DNA of 64,000 nt from DAISKN01 sp963716925 (GCA_963716925.1 CAVQUX010000024.1:310001-374000); one strand, 5' to 3'; shown: positions 28,600 to 37,247, numbered from the stretch's first letter. The notes: a model not told the origin generated them from the letters alone. Translations and numbers: made by a program.

Positions 28600-29082
28600 C
28601 TAGGCCGCGGCGGCCGCTTTCTTCAGGCGGTCGAGGTCGATCTTTCTCATCTGGAGCATCGCTTCCATGACCCGCTTCGACTTCTTTGGATCCGGATCCT
28701 GAAGAAGCTCGAACAACGCCTTGGGGACGATCTGCCAGGACAGGCCGAACTTGTCCTTGAGCCACCCGCACTGGGATTCCTCTCCCCCTGCGGTCAGCTT
28801 GCTCCAGAGCTCGTCGACTTCCTTCTGCGTTTCACAATTCACGAGGAGCGATATCGCTTCCGTGAACTTGAACTCGGGGCCGCCGTTCAGCGCGATGAAC
28901 TCCTGTCCCTCGAGCTCGAAGGTGACGGTCATGACCGATCCCTTGGGTCCCGGCCCGGCCTCTCCGTACCGCGCCGTTTTCAGGATCTTCGAGTTCTTGA
29001 AAATCGAAGTGTAGTGGTTCGCCGCCTCCTCGGCGTTCCCATCGAACCAGAGGAACGTCGTGATCTTCTGCTTTCCTGGCAT
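28600..29082 (-). CDS. PhnB-like VOC superfamily protein
   Basis: Protein of 160 residues. Start ATG 29082 follows AAGGAGA. It has the layout of the PhnB/3-demethylubiquinone-methyltransferase-like branch of the vicinal-oxygen-chelate fold: ITTFLWFDGNAEEAANHYTS, then FELEGQEFIALNGGPEFKF, then EVDELWSKLTAGGEESQCGW, KDKFGLSWQIVPKAL and a Lys/Ala-rich tail. Despite frequent annotation as a methyltransferase, such proteins have no SAM site; true activity is unknown. It is the downstream partner of the second VOC gene (13 bases apart) and both follow the ECF sigma factor gene. Confidence 0.85.
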   Translation of the reverse strand: MPGKQKITTFLWFDGNAEEAANHYTSIFKNSKILKTARYGEAGPGPKGSVMTVTFELEGQEFIALNGGPEFKFTEAISLLVNCETQKEVDELWSKLTAGGEESQCGWLKDKFGLSWQIVPKALFELLQDPDPKKSKRVMEAMLQMRKIDLDRLKKAAAAA

Positions 29083-29095
29083 GGTCTCTCCTTTC

Positions 29096-29512
29096 CTACC
29101 GCTGGACCGCCGCCGGGTCCATCCACAGAACCTCCCAATGGTGCCCGTCGAGGTCGTAGAAGCTCCAGCCGTACATGAAGCCGTGGTCCATCGGGTCCAT
29201 GGCGTGCCTGCCCCCGGCGGCAACGGCCTTCTTGACGATCTCGTCTACCTCCGCCCGGCTTCCGCAGGAGAGCGCGAACAGGCCCTCGGTGGCGCGGCTG
29301 GTGTCGCAGACCTCGTTCCTGGTGAAGGTCTTGAAGAACGGCTCCGAGAGAAGCATCACGAACGCTTCGCCGCTTATCACCATGCAAGCGGCCTTCTCGT
29401 CCGTGAACTGCGGGTCGAAGTCGAACCCGAGCTTCCGGAAGAACTCCATCGACCGGCTCAAGTCGCGAACGGACAGGTTCACGAATATCTTGCGGGAATC
29501 GTTCTCCGTCAC
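29096..29512 (-). CDS. Glyoxalase/bleomycin-resistance (VOC) family protein
   Basis: Protein of 138 residues with one VOC domain: FVNLSVRDLSRSMEFFRKLG, then FVMLLSEPFFKTF, and the closing MYGWSFYDLDGHHWEVLWMD that carries late metal-ligand positions. Start GTG 29512, with a purine-rich GAGAAAAG before it. The element ACCGATGAGT-N14-GAGTCTAT ends 18 bases upstream. Close relatives often sit beside ECF sigma factors, as here, where the sigma gene ends 64 bases upstream. Function unknown; a role in detoxification of small electrophiles or antibiotics is a family-level guess. Confidence 0.82.
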   Translation of the reverse strand: MTENDSRKIFVNLSVRDLSRSMEFFRKLGFDFDPQFTDEKAACMVISGEAFVMLLSEPFFKTFTRNEVCDTSRATEGLFALSCGSRAEVDEIVKKAVAAGGRHAMDPMDHGFMYGWSFYDLDGHHWEVLWMDPAAVQR

Positions 29513-29530
29513 GTCTTTTCTCTCACCCCT

Positions 29531-29562
29531 ATAGACTCGACCGCGGCCCGAAACTCATCGGT
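29531..29562 (-). promoter_or_regulatory. Shared spaced element, copy A (possible ECF-type promoter)
   Basis: In gene direction ACCGATGAGT (29553-29562), 14 bases, GAGTCTAT (29531-29538). The same two blocks with the same spacing occur upstream of the unrelated gene at 43498. The layout, a -35-like block and a GTCTAT block about 30 bases from the start codon, suggests a promoter for an alternative sigma factor. Confidence 0.55.
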
Positions 29563-29576
29563 CGCGAACGGCTCTT

Positions 29577-30528
29577 TCAGGAGGCGAGCTGTGGCGGAAG
29601 ACCGAAACGAGGGAAGAGCGCCTCCGTATCGAGGAACGAGTTCCAGGCGGCGATGCCATCGCCCGACAGCTCGAGGACGACCAGGGCCCACGGTCGGTGC
29701 GGAGCGCCGTCCGTGCCCGGGCGGTACTGCCCGAACGCGGGCGACCCGTTCGCCGCGGTCGCGACGAGCCTCGAGCCGCGGCAGCCGCAGCCCCGCCCCG
29801 TCAGCCAGGCGCCGATTGCCTCCCGACCGCGAAGCCAGAGCGCGTAGGGCGGCATCGAGAGCGTCGCGTCTTCGCGGAGAAGGGCGGTGAGCGCGTCGAC
29901 GTCGTACCGCTCGAACGCCTCGACGTAGCGCTCGAGCAGCCTCGACTGTTCGTCGGTGAGCGTCGCCCCCGAGCTCCCGACGTCGCGCGCGGCGAGCGTT
30001 CCCCGCGCGCGCTGAAGGGCGCTGTTCACGGCGGCAACCGTGGTCTCAAGGCTTTCCGCGACCTCGGCCGCCGACCAGCCGAGAACTTCCGTCAGCAGCA
30101 GCGCCGCGCGTTGTCTGGGCGGCAGATGCTGCAGCGCCGCCACGAACGCGAGCCGAACGCTCTGGCGCAGGATCGCGAGCTCCGCCGGATCGGCGTCCGT
30201 AGGCAGCACGCGGGAGTCCGGCACGGGCTCGAGCCAGTGGGTGCGCGGACGCTCCACCAGCGGATCGTGCACCGTTCCCTCCGGACCCGCTTCCAGCGGT
30301 CGCTCCCGACGCGAGCGGTCCGCGAGAGCGTCGAGGCAGACGTTCGTCGCGATCCGGTACATCCAGGTGCGGAGGGACGACGCGTCCATCGAATCGGTCG
30401 AGGCTCCGGAACGCGCGGAGCATCGTTTCCTGGACAGCGTCGTCCGCCTCCACCACCGAGCCGAGCATGCGGTAGCAGTGGCCGGTGATGGCTTTTCGAT
30501 GCTCCTCGAGGTTCGCCGGGTTCCCCAT
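29577..30528 (-). CDS. ECF sigma factor with SnoaL-like C-terminal domain, one frameshift near 30390
   Basis: About 316 residues when read across a shift near 30390, where RAFRSLDRFDG must continue into ASSLRTWMYRIATNVCLDAL. Sigma region 2 is HCYRMLGSVVEADDAVQETM and the helix following; region 4 is LQHLPPRQRAALLLTEVLGW with SAAEVAESLETTVAAVNSAL. The last 110 residues (LLERYVEAFERYDVDALTAL, LWLRGREAIGAWL) form a SnoaL/NTF2-like fold as in the SigG/SigX5 and ECF41-like groups, where this domain stands in for an anti-sigma factor. The VOC genes downstream are the most likely regulon members. The shift removes region 2.3-4 from frame, so confirming it matters. Confidence 0.82.
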
Positions 30529-30534
30529 GCCCCA

Positions 30535-30563
30535 TGGTTAACACGGGAGCCTCCAATCGACAA
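30535..30563 (-). promoter_or_regulatory. Leaderless promoter of the ECF sigma gene
   Basis: On the minus strand TTGTCG (30558-30563), 17-base spacer, TAACCA (30535-30540), six bases, ATG 30528. No Shine-Dalgarno. Confidence 0.55.
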
Positions 30564-30600
30564 AAACGCGCCGGGGCGGCCGCCCGCCAATCCGTGCACG

Positions 30601-30723
30601 AATCGACAACTGCGGGAGTGCGTCGCTCTGACCGGAGCTTCCATCTTCGTCGTGATTATCCTTGCGAGCTTTCTCAGCATCCGCCGGGTCCTGGTGCTCG
30701 AGCCCGCGGCGGTATTCCGATGA
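30601..30723 (+). pseudogene. 3' scrap of an FtsX-type permease gene (about 40 codons)
   Basis: An open frame ends in ALTGASIFVVIILASFLSIR followed by RVLVLEPAAVFR and TGA, seven bases before the ABC ATPase start. The last helix and the L-x-P-A-A-V-F ending match the C-terminus of DevC/MacB-type permeases. Everything upstream of it is missing; the ECF sigma gene begins 73 bases away on the other strand. It therefore looks like the leftover 3' end of the permease that should partner the exporter genes that follow. Confidence 0.65.
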
Positions 30724-30730
30724 GGCGCCC

Positions 30731-31465
30731 ATGAGCGAAAACGGTCCTGCGGTTTCGTGTGTCCGCGTGCAGAAGTCCTTCGGCGAGGGAGAGGCCCGGA
30801 TCGAGGCCCTTCGCGGCGTCGATTTCGAAGCGCGGTTCGGTGAGCTCACGTTTCTCGTGGGGCCGAGCGGCTGCGGCAAGACGACGCTGATCTCGATCAT
30901 CGCCGGTCTGCTGGATCGCACCGGCGGGGATCTCTCGGTCCTCGGCACGCGTCCGGACGACTTCTCCGGCGCGGAGCGCGTGCTGTTCCGGCGGCGGAAC
31001 CTGGGGTTCATCTTTCAGCAATACAATCTGCTACCCGCTCTGACGGCGGCCGAGAACGTCGCCGTTCCGCTCATCGCCGCAGGCGTCGCCCGCCGGACGG
31101 CCGTGGATCGTGGAAAAGCGATTCTCTCGCAGCTGGGCCTCGACAGTCGCGTGAACGCGCTCCCGTCGACGCTCTCGGGCGGCCAGCAGCAGCGCGTCAC
31201 CATCGCCCGCGCCCTCGTCCACGAGCCGCGTCTCGTCGTTTGCGACGAGCCGACGGCCGCGCTCGATCACGTCAACGGAGAGGCCGTCCTGCAGCTGCTC
31301 GCGGGCAAAGCAGTTCAGCGGGATCGCGCGGTCATCGTGGTCACGCACGACACCCGCGTGTTCCATCACGCCCATCGCATCGCCCACATGGACGATGGGC
31401 GCATCGTCGAAGTCACCGGGCCGATCGTGAGCTCACAACCGTCCCTCCAGGAGGTGCATTCATGA
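30731..31465 (+). CDS. ABC transporter ATPase of a MacB/DevA-type tripartite exporter
   Basis: Protein of 244 residues. Start ATG 30731 follows GAGG. Walker A GPSGCGKTTL, Q-loop GFIFQQYNLLPALTAAENVA, signature LSGGQQQRVTIARAL, Walker B LVVCDEPTAALD, H-loop VVTHDTRVF: complete and typical of the LolD/MacB/DevA clade. It overlaps the fusion-protein gene by four bases (ATGA). It would energise an FtsX-fold permease, but the only such sequence adjacent is a 3' scrap upstream. ADOP permeases elsewhere in the window are a possible but unproven partner. Confidence 0.9.
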   Translation: MSENGPAVSCVRVQKSFGEGEARIEALRGVDFEARFGELTFLVGPSGCGKTTLISIIAGLLDRTGGDLSVLGTRPDDFSGAERVLFRRRNLGFIFQQYNLLPALTAAENVAVPLIAAGVARRTAVDRGKAILSQLGLDSRVNALPSTLSGGQQQRVTIARALVHEPRLVVCDEPTAALDHVNGEAVLQLLAGKAVQRDRAVIVVTHDTRVFHHAHRIAHMDDGRIVEVTGPIVSSQPSLQEVHS

Positions 31466-32409
31466 AGCGTCGCCTCTTACCCATGCTCGGCGTGCTCGCG
31501 GCCTCTTGGGCCGCCTACGCCCTGGTCCACACCCAGCCGCACCGGGATCCTACGGAGCCGCCCAACCCCCCGCCGGTGTCGGGGTTCGACAGCACGGTGG
31601 CGGCCGTGGGCCTGGTCGAGGCCAGCACCGAGAACATCTCCGTCGGCACCCCGCTCGGGGGCGTGGTGGCGCGGGTGTTCGTGACGGCCGGTCAGAACGT
31701 CGAAGCCGGCGCTCCGCTCTTCGAGCTCGACACCCGGCACCTCCGGGCCGAGCTTCTCGTCCGCCAGCAGTCTCTCTCCGTCGCGCGAGCGCGAGTGCGA
31801 GCCGCGGTGGCCCGGCTCTCGGACCTCGAGCGCCAGCTCGCGTTCGTCGAACAGGTCCGGGACAAACGGGCCATCAGCGCCGAGGAGGTGACGAGGCGGC
31901 GGTCCGCCGTGGAGACCGCGTCGGCGGACGTCGAACAGGCGCGAGCCGAGGTCGTTGCCGCGGAAGCCCAGGCGGACGCCGTCGCCGTCGAGATCGAGCG
32001 GAGCCTCGTTCGAGCTCCGCTGCAAGCGGAAGTGCTTCAGGTCAAAGTGCGTCCGGGCGAGTTCGCTCCCGCGGCGGCGACGTCGACGCCTCTGGTTCTC
32101 CTCGGCCGATCGAAGCCTCTGCACGTCCGCGTCGACGTGGACGAGCACGAAGGGTGGCGGGTGCGGTCGGGTGCTCCGGCGACGGGCCACGTGAGAGGCA
32201 ACGCCGCTCTCGAGACCCCGCTCCGCTTCGTCCGTATCGAGCCGTTCGTGGTCCCCAAGCGATCGCTGACCGGGGACAGCACGGAGCGGGTCGACACCCG
32301 CGTTCTCCAGGTGATCTACCGGGTCGAGCGGGACGATCTCCCGCTCTTCGTGGGACAGCAGCTGGACGTCTTCATCGACGCAGCATCGCCGAAGGGAGAG
32401 TCGCCATGA
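31462..32409 (+). CDS. HlyD-type membrane fusion protein (DevB-like)
   Basis: Protein of 315 residues. Start ATG 31462 has AGGAGG upstream and overlaps the ATPase stop. An N-terminal signal anchor (LLPMLGVLAASWAAYALV) is followed by a lipoyl half (VGLVEASTENISVGTPLGGV), a long helical hairpin (about residues 90-190, rich in Ala, Arg and Glu), the second lipoyl half (VRAPLQAEVLQVKVRPGEF) and a beta-barrel domain. It would bridge an inner-membrane permease to the outer-membrane channel encoded next. Overlaps the channel gene by four bases (ATGA). Confidence 0.88.
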   Translation: MKRRLLPMLGVLAASWAAYALVHTQPHRDPTEPPNPPPVSGFDSTVAAVGLVEASTENISVGTPLGGVVARVFVTAGQNVEAGAPLFELDTRHLRAELLVRQQSLSVARARVRAAVARLSDLERQLAFVEQVRDKRAISAEEVTRRRSAVETASADVEQARAEVVAAEAQADAVAVEIERSLVRAPLQAEVLQVKVRPGEFAPAAATSTPLVLLGRSKPLHVRVDVDEHEGWRVRSGAPATGHVRGNAALETPLRFVRIEPFVVPKRSLTGDSTERVDTRVLQVIYRVERDDLPLFVGQQLDVFIDAASPKGESP

Positions 32410-33902
32410 GCCGACGCATTCTCTTGCTTTCCTCGCTGCTCGCAGCCGTGCCCGCTTGCACCGTGGGACCAACCTATACCCGGCCGCCGGTGGCGGTTCC
32501 CGAGAGCTGGCACGAGGCTCCCGCCCTCGCGGCCGTGCCTCCGGCCTCTCTAGAGCGCTGGTGGATGGGGTTCGAGGACCCCATGCTCGCGGCTCTCATC
32601 GACCGAGCCGTCCACGGCAACCTCGATCTGAAAATCGCCGCGTCTCGCGTCCAGGAGGCTCGTGCCGCTCGTGGCATCGCGGCCTCGGCCGCACTGCCGC
32701 AAGTCGACGTCGCGGGCTCCTATGGCAGAGCGTCCCGAAGCGAGGCCGTCCCTCCGTTCAAGGAGGCAGGTGAAGAGGGCTCGCCGTTCGGGTCCAGGGA
32801 TCAGAACATCTTCGAGGCCGGATTCGACGCGTCCTTTGAGCTGGACGTCTTCGGCGGTGTGCGACGCGACGTCGAGGCGGCCGTTGCGCAGGCGCAGGCG
32901 GAGGAAGAGACGGAGCGCGGCGTCCTCATCACGCTCCTCGCGGAAGTCGCGCGCAACTACACGGAGCTTCGCGGGGCTCAGCGGCGATTGGATCTCGTCG
33001 ACCAGACGCTCGAGGCCCAGCAGGAGACGTTAGAGATCGCCAGCGCCCGCTTCGACGCCGGACTGGGCTCGGAGCTCGACGTCACGCGCGCCCGGGCCCT
33101 CCTCGAGGCGATCGGGAGCGAACGCCCGGAGCTGGAACGGATCGCCTGGCAGGCCATTTATCGCATCGGGGTGCTCCTCGGCCAGGAGCCGGAATCGCTC
33201 GCGGCGACGCTCGAGGTGCCGGGGCCCATGCCTCCGGTGCCGCCGGAGGTGCCGGTGGCGCTCCCATCGGAGCTGCTCTTGCGCCGCCCCGATCTTCGCC
33301 GCGCCGAGCGAGACCTCGCGGCCGCGACCGCCCGTGTCGGCGTGGCCAGAGCCGATCTCTTCCCCCGGTTCTCGATCAGCGGAAGCTTCGGCCGCCTCAG
33401 CGACAGCGCGAGCGATCTGGGATCCGGCTCCAGCCAGTTCTGGGCGATCGTGCCCGGCGTGCGGTGGCCGATACTCTCGGGCGGACGCATACGCGCCAAC
33501 ATCCGGGCGTCGACCGCGCGACAGGAACAGATGCTCCTTACCTATGAACAGGCGGTCCTGGGCGCGCTCGAGGAAGTCGAGAACGCGCTGTCGGCGCACA
33601 CCCGGGAGCGGCGGCGCCGGGAGTCGCTCGGAGCCTCCGTGGTCGCGAATCGTCGCGCCGTCGAGCTCGCAACCGAGCGGTACGTGAGCGGCCTCGAGAG
33701 CTTCCTCTCCGTCCTGGATGCGCGCCGCTCGCTCTACGCGGCGGAAGACCGTCTCGCTTCGAGCGAGACCGCCGTCGTTACCAGCCTGATCGCGGTCTAC
33801 AAGGCTCTCGGGGGCGGCTGGGATCCGGACGCTCCGGCGCCGCGTGCGCCCGTCGAGATCTCGGACGAAGTCGAGAACCAGAAACACGGAGGTGAATCGT
33901 GA
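32406..33902 (+). CDS. TolC/NodT-type outer-membrane efflux lipoprotein
   Basis: Protein of 498 residues. Signal with lipobox VPAC at residues 15-18, then TVGPTYTRPPVAVPESW, the common start of NodT-family channels. Two outer-membrane-efflux repeats follow: DRAVHGNLDLKIAASRVQEA and SARFDAGLGSELDVTRARAL in the first half, LLLRRPDLRRAERDLAAATA and YVSGLESFLSVLDARRSLYA in the second. Forms the trimeric exit duct of a tripartite exporter with the fusion protein and ATPase upstream. The stop overlaps the next small gene by four bases (GTGA), so all four are one operon. Confidence 0.9.
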   Translation: MSRRILLLSSLLAAVPACTVGPTYTRPPVAVPESWHEAPALAAVPPASLERWWMGFEDPMLAALIDRAVHGNLDLKIAASRVQEARAARGIAASAALPQVDVAGSYGRASRSEAVPPFKEAGEEGSPFGSRDQNIFEAGFDASFELDVFGGVRRDVEAAVAQAQAEEETERGVLITLLAEVARNYTELRGAQRRLDLVDQTLEAQQETLEIASARFDAGLGSELDVTRARALLEAIGSERPELERIAWQAIYRIGVLLGQEPESLAATLEVPGPMPPVPPEVPVALPSELLLRRPDLRRAERDLAAATARVGVARADLFPRFSISGSFGRLSDSASDLGSGSSQFWAIVPGVRWPILSGGRIRANIRASTARQEQMLLTYEQAVLGALEEVENALSAHTRERRRRESLGASVVANRRAVELATERYVSGLESFLSVLDARRSLYAAEDRLASSETAVVTSLIAVYKALGGGWDPDAPAPRAPVEISDEVENQKHGGES

Positions 33903-34193
33903 ACGTTCAGGAAATCAAGGAGCGCCTGGCCCTGACCCACGAGCAGCTGGAGCAGGCGAGCCCGGTGGTGTCCGATGAGCTCGAGAGGATGAGAGCGGTG
34001 CGCGACAAGTACGACTCCGGAGACAAGAGTCAGCGCGCTCGTTTCAGGATGGGAAGAGAGCCTCGAGAGATACAATTGGAGACGGACGAGGTTTTGAAGC
34101 GGATCCCTCTCGAAGGCGCGGATGAACGAATTGAAGAAGATTCGCGAGGAATGGCGGGACGAGCTCGAGAGTCGCGCTGCCTCGGGAGGGTAG
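33899..34193 (+). CDS. Small helical protein of unknown function, probable frameshift near 34120
   Basis: Begins at GTG 33899 (GGAGG upstream), overlapping the channel gene. Reads MNVQEIKERLALTHEQLEQA and on to EVLKRIPLEGADERIEE, charged and helical with no signal peptide. From about 34120 a neighbouring frame carries the more protein-like MNELKKIREEWRDELESRAA ending at TAG 34191-34193, while the first frame degrades into Arg/Ser-rich text. I infer a single-base indel and a protein near 98 residues. Family not recognised. Position at the end of an exporter operon hints at a link to that system, nothing more. Confidence 0.5.
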
Positions 34194-34200
34194 TGAGCTC

Positions 34201-35180
34201 ATGGTCTCGAGTCTCGCCGCCATTCTCCTGGGCGTCTTCCTGGCGCAGCCCTCACCGCCGGAGCAACCTCTCGACGGCCCGGGCGGAAGGGCCTACGCGC
34301 ACGAGGGGGTGACGGCGTCGAAGCTCGGGTCGGGCGCGGAGGAAGTCTATCTGTTCGAGCCCGCCGAACCGACGCCGCAGCGCGCGCCGGTGGTGGTGTT
34401 CGGCCACGGGTGGGGCGGTATGAGCCCCAACTACTACGGGGCCTGGATCGCGCACATCGTGCGGCGCGGGTCCATCGTGATCTTTCCCCGATACCAGGCA
34501 GACTTGCGCACGCCCGTCCGCGATTTCACGCCAAATGCGATGGCCGCCGTCCGGCGCGCGCTCGAGGAGTTGCGAGCTCCGGGACACGTCACACCAGACG
34601 AGCGGGGCCTGGCATTCGTCGGCCATTCGATGGGTGGGCTCATTGTCGCCAACCTGGCGTCGCGGGCGGCGAAGGGAGAGCTGCCGCCTCCGCTGGCCTT
34701 GATGGGGGTCGAGCCCGGAAAGACCTGGCCCGAGGGTACCCCTATCGCCTTTCCTCTCGAGGACCTCTCGGGACTCCCGTCGAGCGTGCTGCTCGTCGCT
34801 GTCGTCGGCGACGACGACGACTTCGTCCTGGACATCGATGCCCGGAAGATTACGACGGAGCGACGGGGGTGCCGCTCGCCAACAAGGACTACATACGGAT
34901 GTTCTCCGACGACTACGGGATCCCCGCGCTCGTCGCCGACCACAGAGCGCCGACGGCTCCCGGCGCCCTCGTCGAGGGGGGCGGCTCGGAGATCGCGATC
35001 GACCGGAGCACCGACGCTCTCGACTTCTATGCCGCGTGGAAGCTCTTCGACGGGCTCGTCGACGCCGTCTATCGCGGGGTCAACCGGGAATACGCCCTCG
35101 GCGACACGCCGGAGCAGCGGTTCATGGGGCGATGGAGCGATGGGACTCCCGCCCGGGTCCTGCTGGTTAGCGAACCGTGA
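34201..35180 (+). CDS. Exported alpha/beta hydrolase, one frameshift near 34847
   Basis: About 326 residues across one missing base near 34847: the frame passes from DDDFVLDIDAR to EDYDGATGVPLANKDYIRMF. Signal peptide at residues 1-17 (MVSSLAAILLGVFLAQP). Hydrolase marks: oxyanion region VVFGHGWGGMSPNYYGAWI, nucleophile elbow FVGHSMGGLIVANLA with the serine, and a C-terminal part VEGGGSEIAIDRSTDALDFY. It resembles the dienelactone hydrolase/PET hydrolase-like group of secreted esterases. It follows the small gene by seven bases and may share its transcript. The catalytic acid and His cannot be placed with certainty. Confidence 0.78.
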
Positions 35181-35336
35181 GCCGCGGATACGTACGGACC
35201 TGGATGATTCCGAACCTGATTCCGGCGGTCGAGTATCGACGAGCCCGGACGCGATGTAGAGAATTCGCCGCGGGCTCCGACTTACCCATGAAAGGCGGGA
35301 CAATCGGGCCCGCCCGAATCGGGAGGAGAGGATTCC

Positions 35337-35732
35337 ATGAAGTACATTCTGATGATGTCGAGCCCCAGGGCGGATTGGGACTGGTACGCCAAGTGGCCGA
35401 AAAAGGACCTCCAGGCGAACATGGCCTTCATGAGGAGGTTCAGCAAGGAGCTCCGCGAGTCCGGAGAGCTGGTGTCCACTGAAGGCCTCGCCTGGCCGGA
35501 CCAGGCCAAGCTGGTGCGAGCGGGAGAGGACGGCAGGCCGGTCACCGACGGCGTGTTCCCGGAGTCGAAAGAGTTCCTAGCCGGCTACTGGATCGTCGAC
35601 GTCGAGAGTCCGGAGCGGGCCTACGAGATCGCCGCCCGGGCGTCGGCGGCGCCCGGACCCGAAGGGACGCGCGGCAGCATGCCGATCGAAGTGCGGCAGG
35701 TGATGAGCGGAGCTCCCGAAGAATTGCTGTGA
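35337..35732 (+). CDS. YciI/DGPF-domain protein
   Basis: Protein of 131 residues. Start ATG 35337 with GGGAGGAGAGG upstream. Reads MKYILMMSSPRADWDWYAKW, then LRESGELVSTEGLAWPDQAK, PVTDGVFPESKEFLAGYWIV and SPERAYEIAARASAAPGPEG: the YCII-related (DGPF) fold. Proteins of this kind are the conserved partners of ECF42 sigma factors, which is what the next gene encodes; the two overlap by four bases (GTGA). Enzymatic activity is not established for the family. Confidence 0.88.
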   Translation: MKYILMMSSPRADWDWYAKWPKKDLQANMAFMRRFSKELRESGELVSTEGLAWPDQAKLVRAGEDGRPVTDGVFPESKEFLAGYWIVDVESPERAYEIAARASAAPGPEGTRGSMPIEVRQVMSGAPEELL

Positions 35733-37030
35733 CATCGGAGTCCCTGGAAGCCCGTGCCGAGCATCTCCTGCGCGAGCTCGCGCCCTCGGTGCTCGGCGCG
35801 GTCATCCGCCGTTACGGCGACTTCGCCGACGCCGAGGACGCAGTCCAGGAGGCGTCGATCGCGGCCGCCGCTCAGTGGCCGCGGGAAGGATTGCCGGACA
35901 ATCCTCGCGGCTGGTTGATTCGAGTGGCTTCCCGGCGCTTCATCGATCAAAAGCGCAGCGAGCTCGCCCGCCGACGCCGCGAGACCCTGGCAGCCGCGGA
36001 GCTCGACCTGGTGACCCCCGCGCCCGACCTCGACCAGGGGACGGATCAAGACGACACCCTCCTCCTGCTCTTCATGTGCTGTCATGCCGCGCTGACGCCG
36101 TCTTCGGCCATCGCCCTTACGCTTCGGGCGGTGGGCGGGTTGACCACCGCCGAGATCGCGAACGCGTTCCTCGTCCCCGAGGCGACGATGGCCCAGCGGA
36201 TCAGCCGGGCGAAGCAAACCATCCGTGCCTCGGAGGAGCCGTTCCGGCTGCCCACGAGCGAGGAGCGTGCCCGGCGACTCCGCACCGTGCTGCACGTGCT
36301 CTACCTGATGTTCAACGAGGGCTACACGAGCAGCGCCGGGCCGGACTTGCAGCGAAGCGATCTCTCCCGCGAGGCGATTCGGCTGACGCGGGCCCTGCAC
36401 GACCTTCTTCCGGACGACGGCGAGGTCGCGGGATTGCTGGCGCTCATGGTCTTGACCGATGCGCGCCGCGCGGCACGAATCGGAGGCGACGGCGAGCTCA
36501 TCCCGCTCACGCAGCAGGATCGACGCCTTTGGGACCAGGCGCAGATATCCGAGGGCGTCGCCCTCGTCACCGCCACGCTGTCGAAAGGCTCCGTTGGCGC
36601 CTACCAGCTTCAGGCCGCCATCGCCGCCGTCCACGACGAGGCCGCCCGGGTCGAGGACACGGACTGGCCGCAAATCCTGGCGCTCTATTCCCTGCTCGAG
36701 CGCATGTCGGACAATCCCATGGTGACGTTGAATCGCGCCATCGCCTGCGCCATGGTCCACGGCCCGTCCGCGGGATTGGCGCTCCTCGACACGCTCGACG
36801 CCGATGGACGACTCCGGGGCCATCATCGGCTCGACGCCGTTCGCGGCCACCTGTTGGAGCTCGCCTCCGACCCCCAGGCCGCCGCGGCCCACTATCGCGC
36901 CGCGGCGGGACGGACGACGAACCTCCCGGAACGAAATTATCTCCTGACCCGGGCCGCCCGACTGGAGGAGGGCACCGCGAGCACCGGGTCGGACGAAGAT
37001 TGCCGACGGTCGCCGGATCGACCTCCCTGA
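35729..37030 (+). CDS. ECF42-type RNA polymerase sigma factor with TPR-like C-terminal domain
   Basis: Protein of 433 residues. Region 2: AVIRRYGDFADAEDAVQEAS to WPREGLPDNPRGWLIRVASR; region 4: ALTLRAVGGLTTAEIANAFL and EATMAQRISRAKQTI. The long extension after residue 190 has the ECF42 marks VLYLMFNEGYTSSAGPDL and, near the end, TNLPERNYLLTRAA, with a helical repeat between. ECF42 factors lack an anti-sigma gene and control DGPF protein genes, so this gene probably drives the YciI gene with which it overlaps. GTG 35729 is translationally coupled to it. Frame intact. Confidence 0.9.
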   Translation: MTSESLEARAEHLLRELAPSVLGAVIRRYGDFADAEDAVQEASIAAAAQWPREGLPDNPRGWLIRVASRRFIDQKRSELARRRRETLAAAELDLVTPAPDLDQGTDQDDTLLLLFMCCHAALTPSSAIALTLRAVGGLTTAEIANAFLVPEATMAQRISRAKQTIRASEEPFRLPTSEERARRLRTVLHVLYLMFNEGYTSSAGPDLQRSDLSREAIRLTRALHDLLPDDGEVAGLLALMVLTDARRAARIGGDGELIPLTQQDRRLWDQAQISEGVALVTATLSKGSVGAYQLQAAIAAVHDEAARVEDTDWPQILALYSLLERMSDNPMVTLNRAIACAMVHGPSAGLALLDTLDADGRLRGHHRLDAVRGHLLELASDPQAAAAHYRAAAGRTTNLPERNYLLTRAARLEEGTASTGSDEDCRRSPDRPP

Positions 37031-37092
37031 ACTCGGTGCGTCACGGAAGGCAACTCGAACGAGCTCGAAACAGTCTCCTCGATCCGAAGAGC

Positions 37093-37111
37093 CCCACACG
37101 GCGGGTGTGGG
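37093..37111 (+). terminator. Hairpin after the ECF42 gene
   Basis: CCCACAC (37093-37099), loop GGCGG, GTGTGGG (37105-37111). A short AATTT follows. Weak terminator at most. Confidence 0.4.
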
Positions 37112-37247
37112 CAATTTCGCCACAGCTGTTGCAAAATGCCACAATGAAAGCATTCCAATCCCCGGTTCTCTCGACGAAGTCCGGGAAAGCTCAGGCACGA
37201 CTCTTGCTCATTCACCAGGAATGGCCGCGGAACCCATCAAGGGCGTG

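Noticed and set aside
24856..28600. Peptide natural-product (RiPP) cluster around the ABC exporter
   Set aside because: No precursor peptide, cyclase, dehydratase or peptidase gene is adjacent; neighbours are exodeoxyribonuclease III and VOC proteins.
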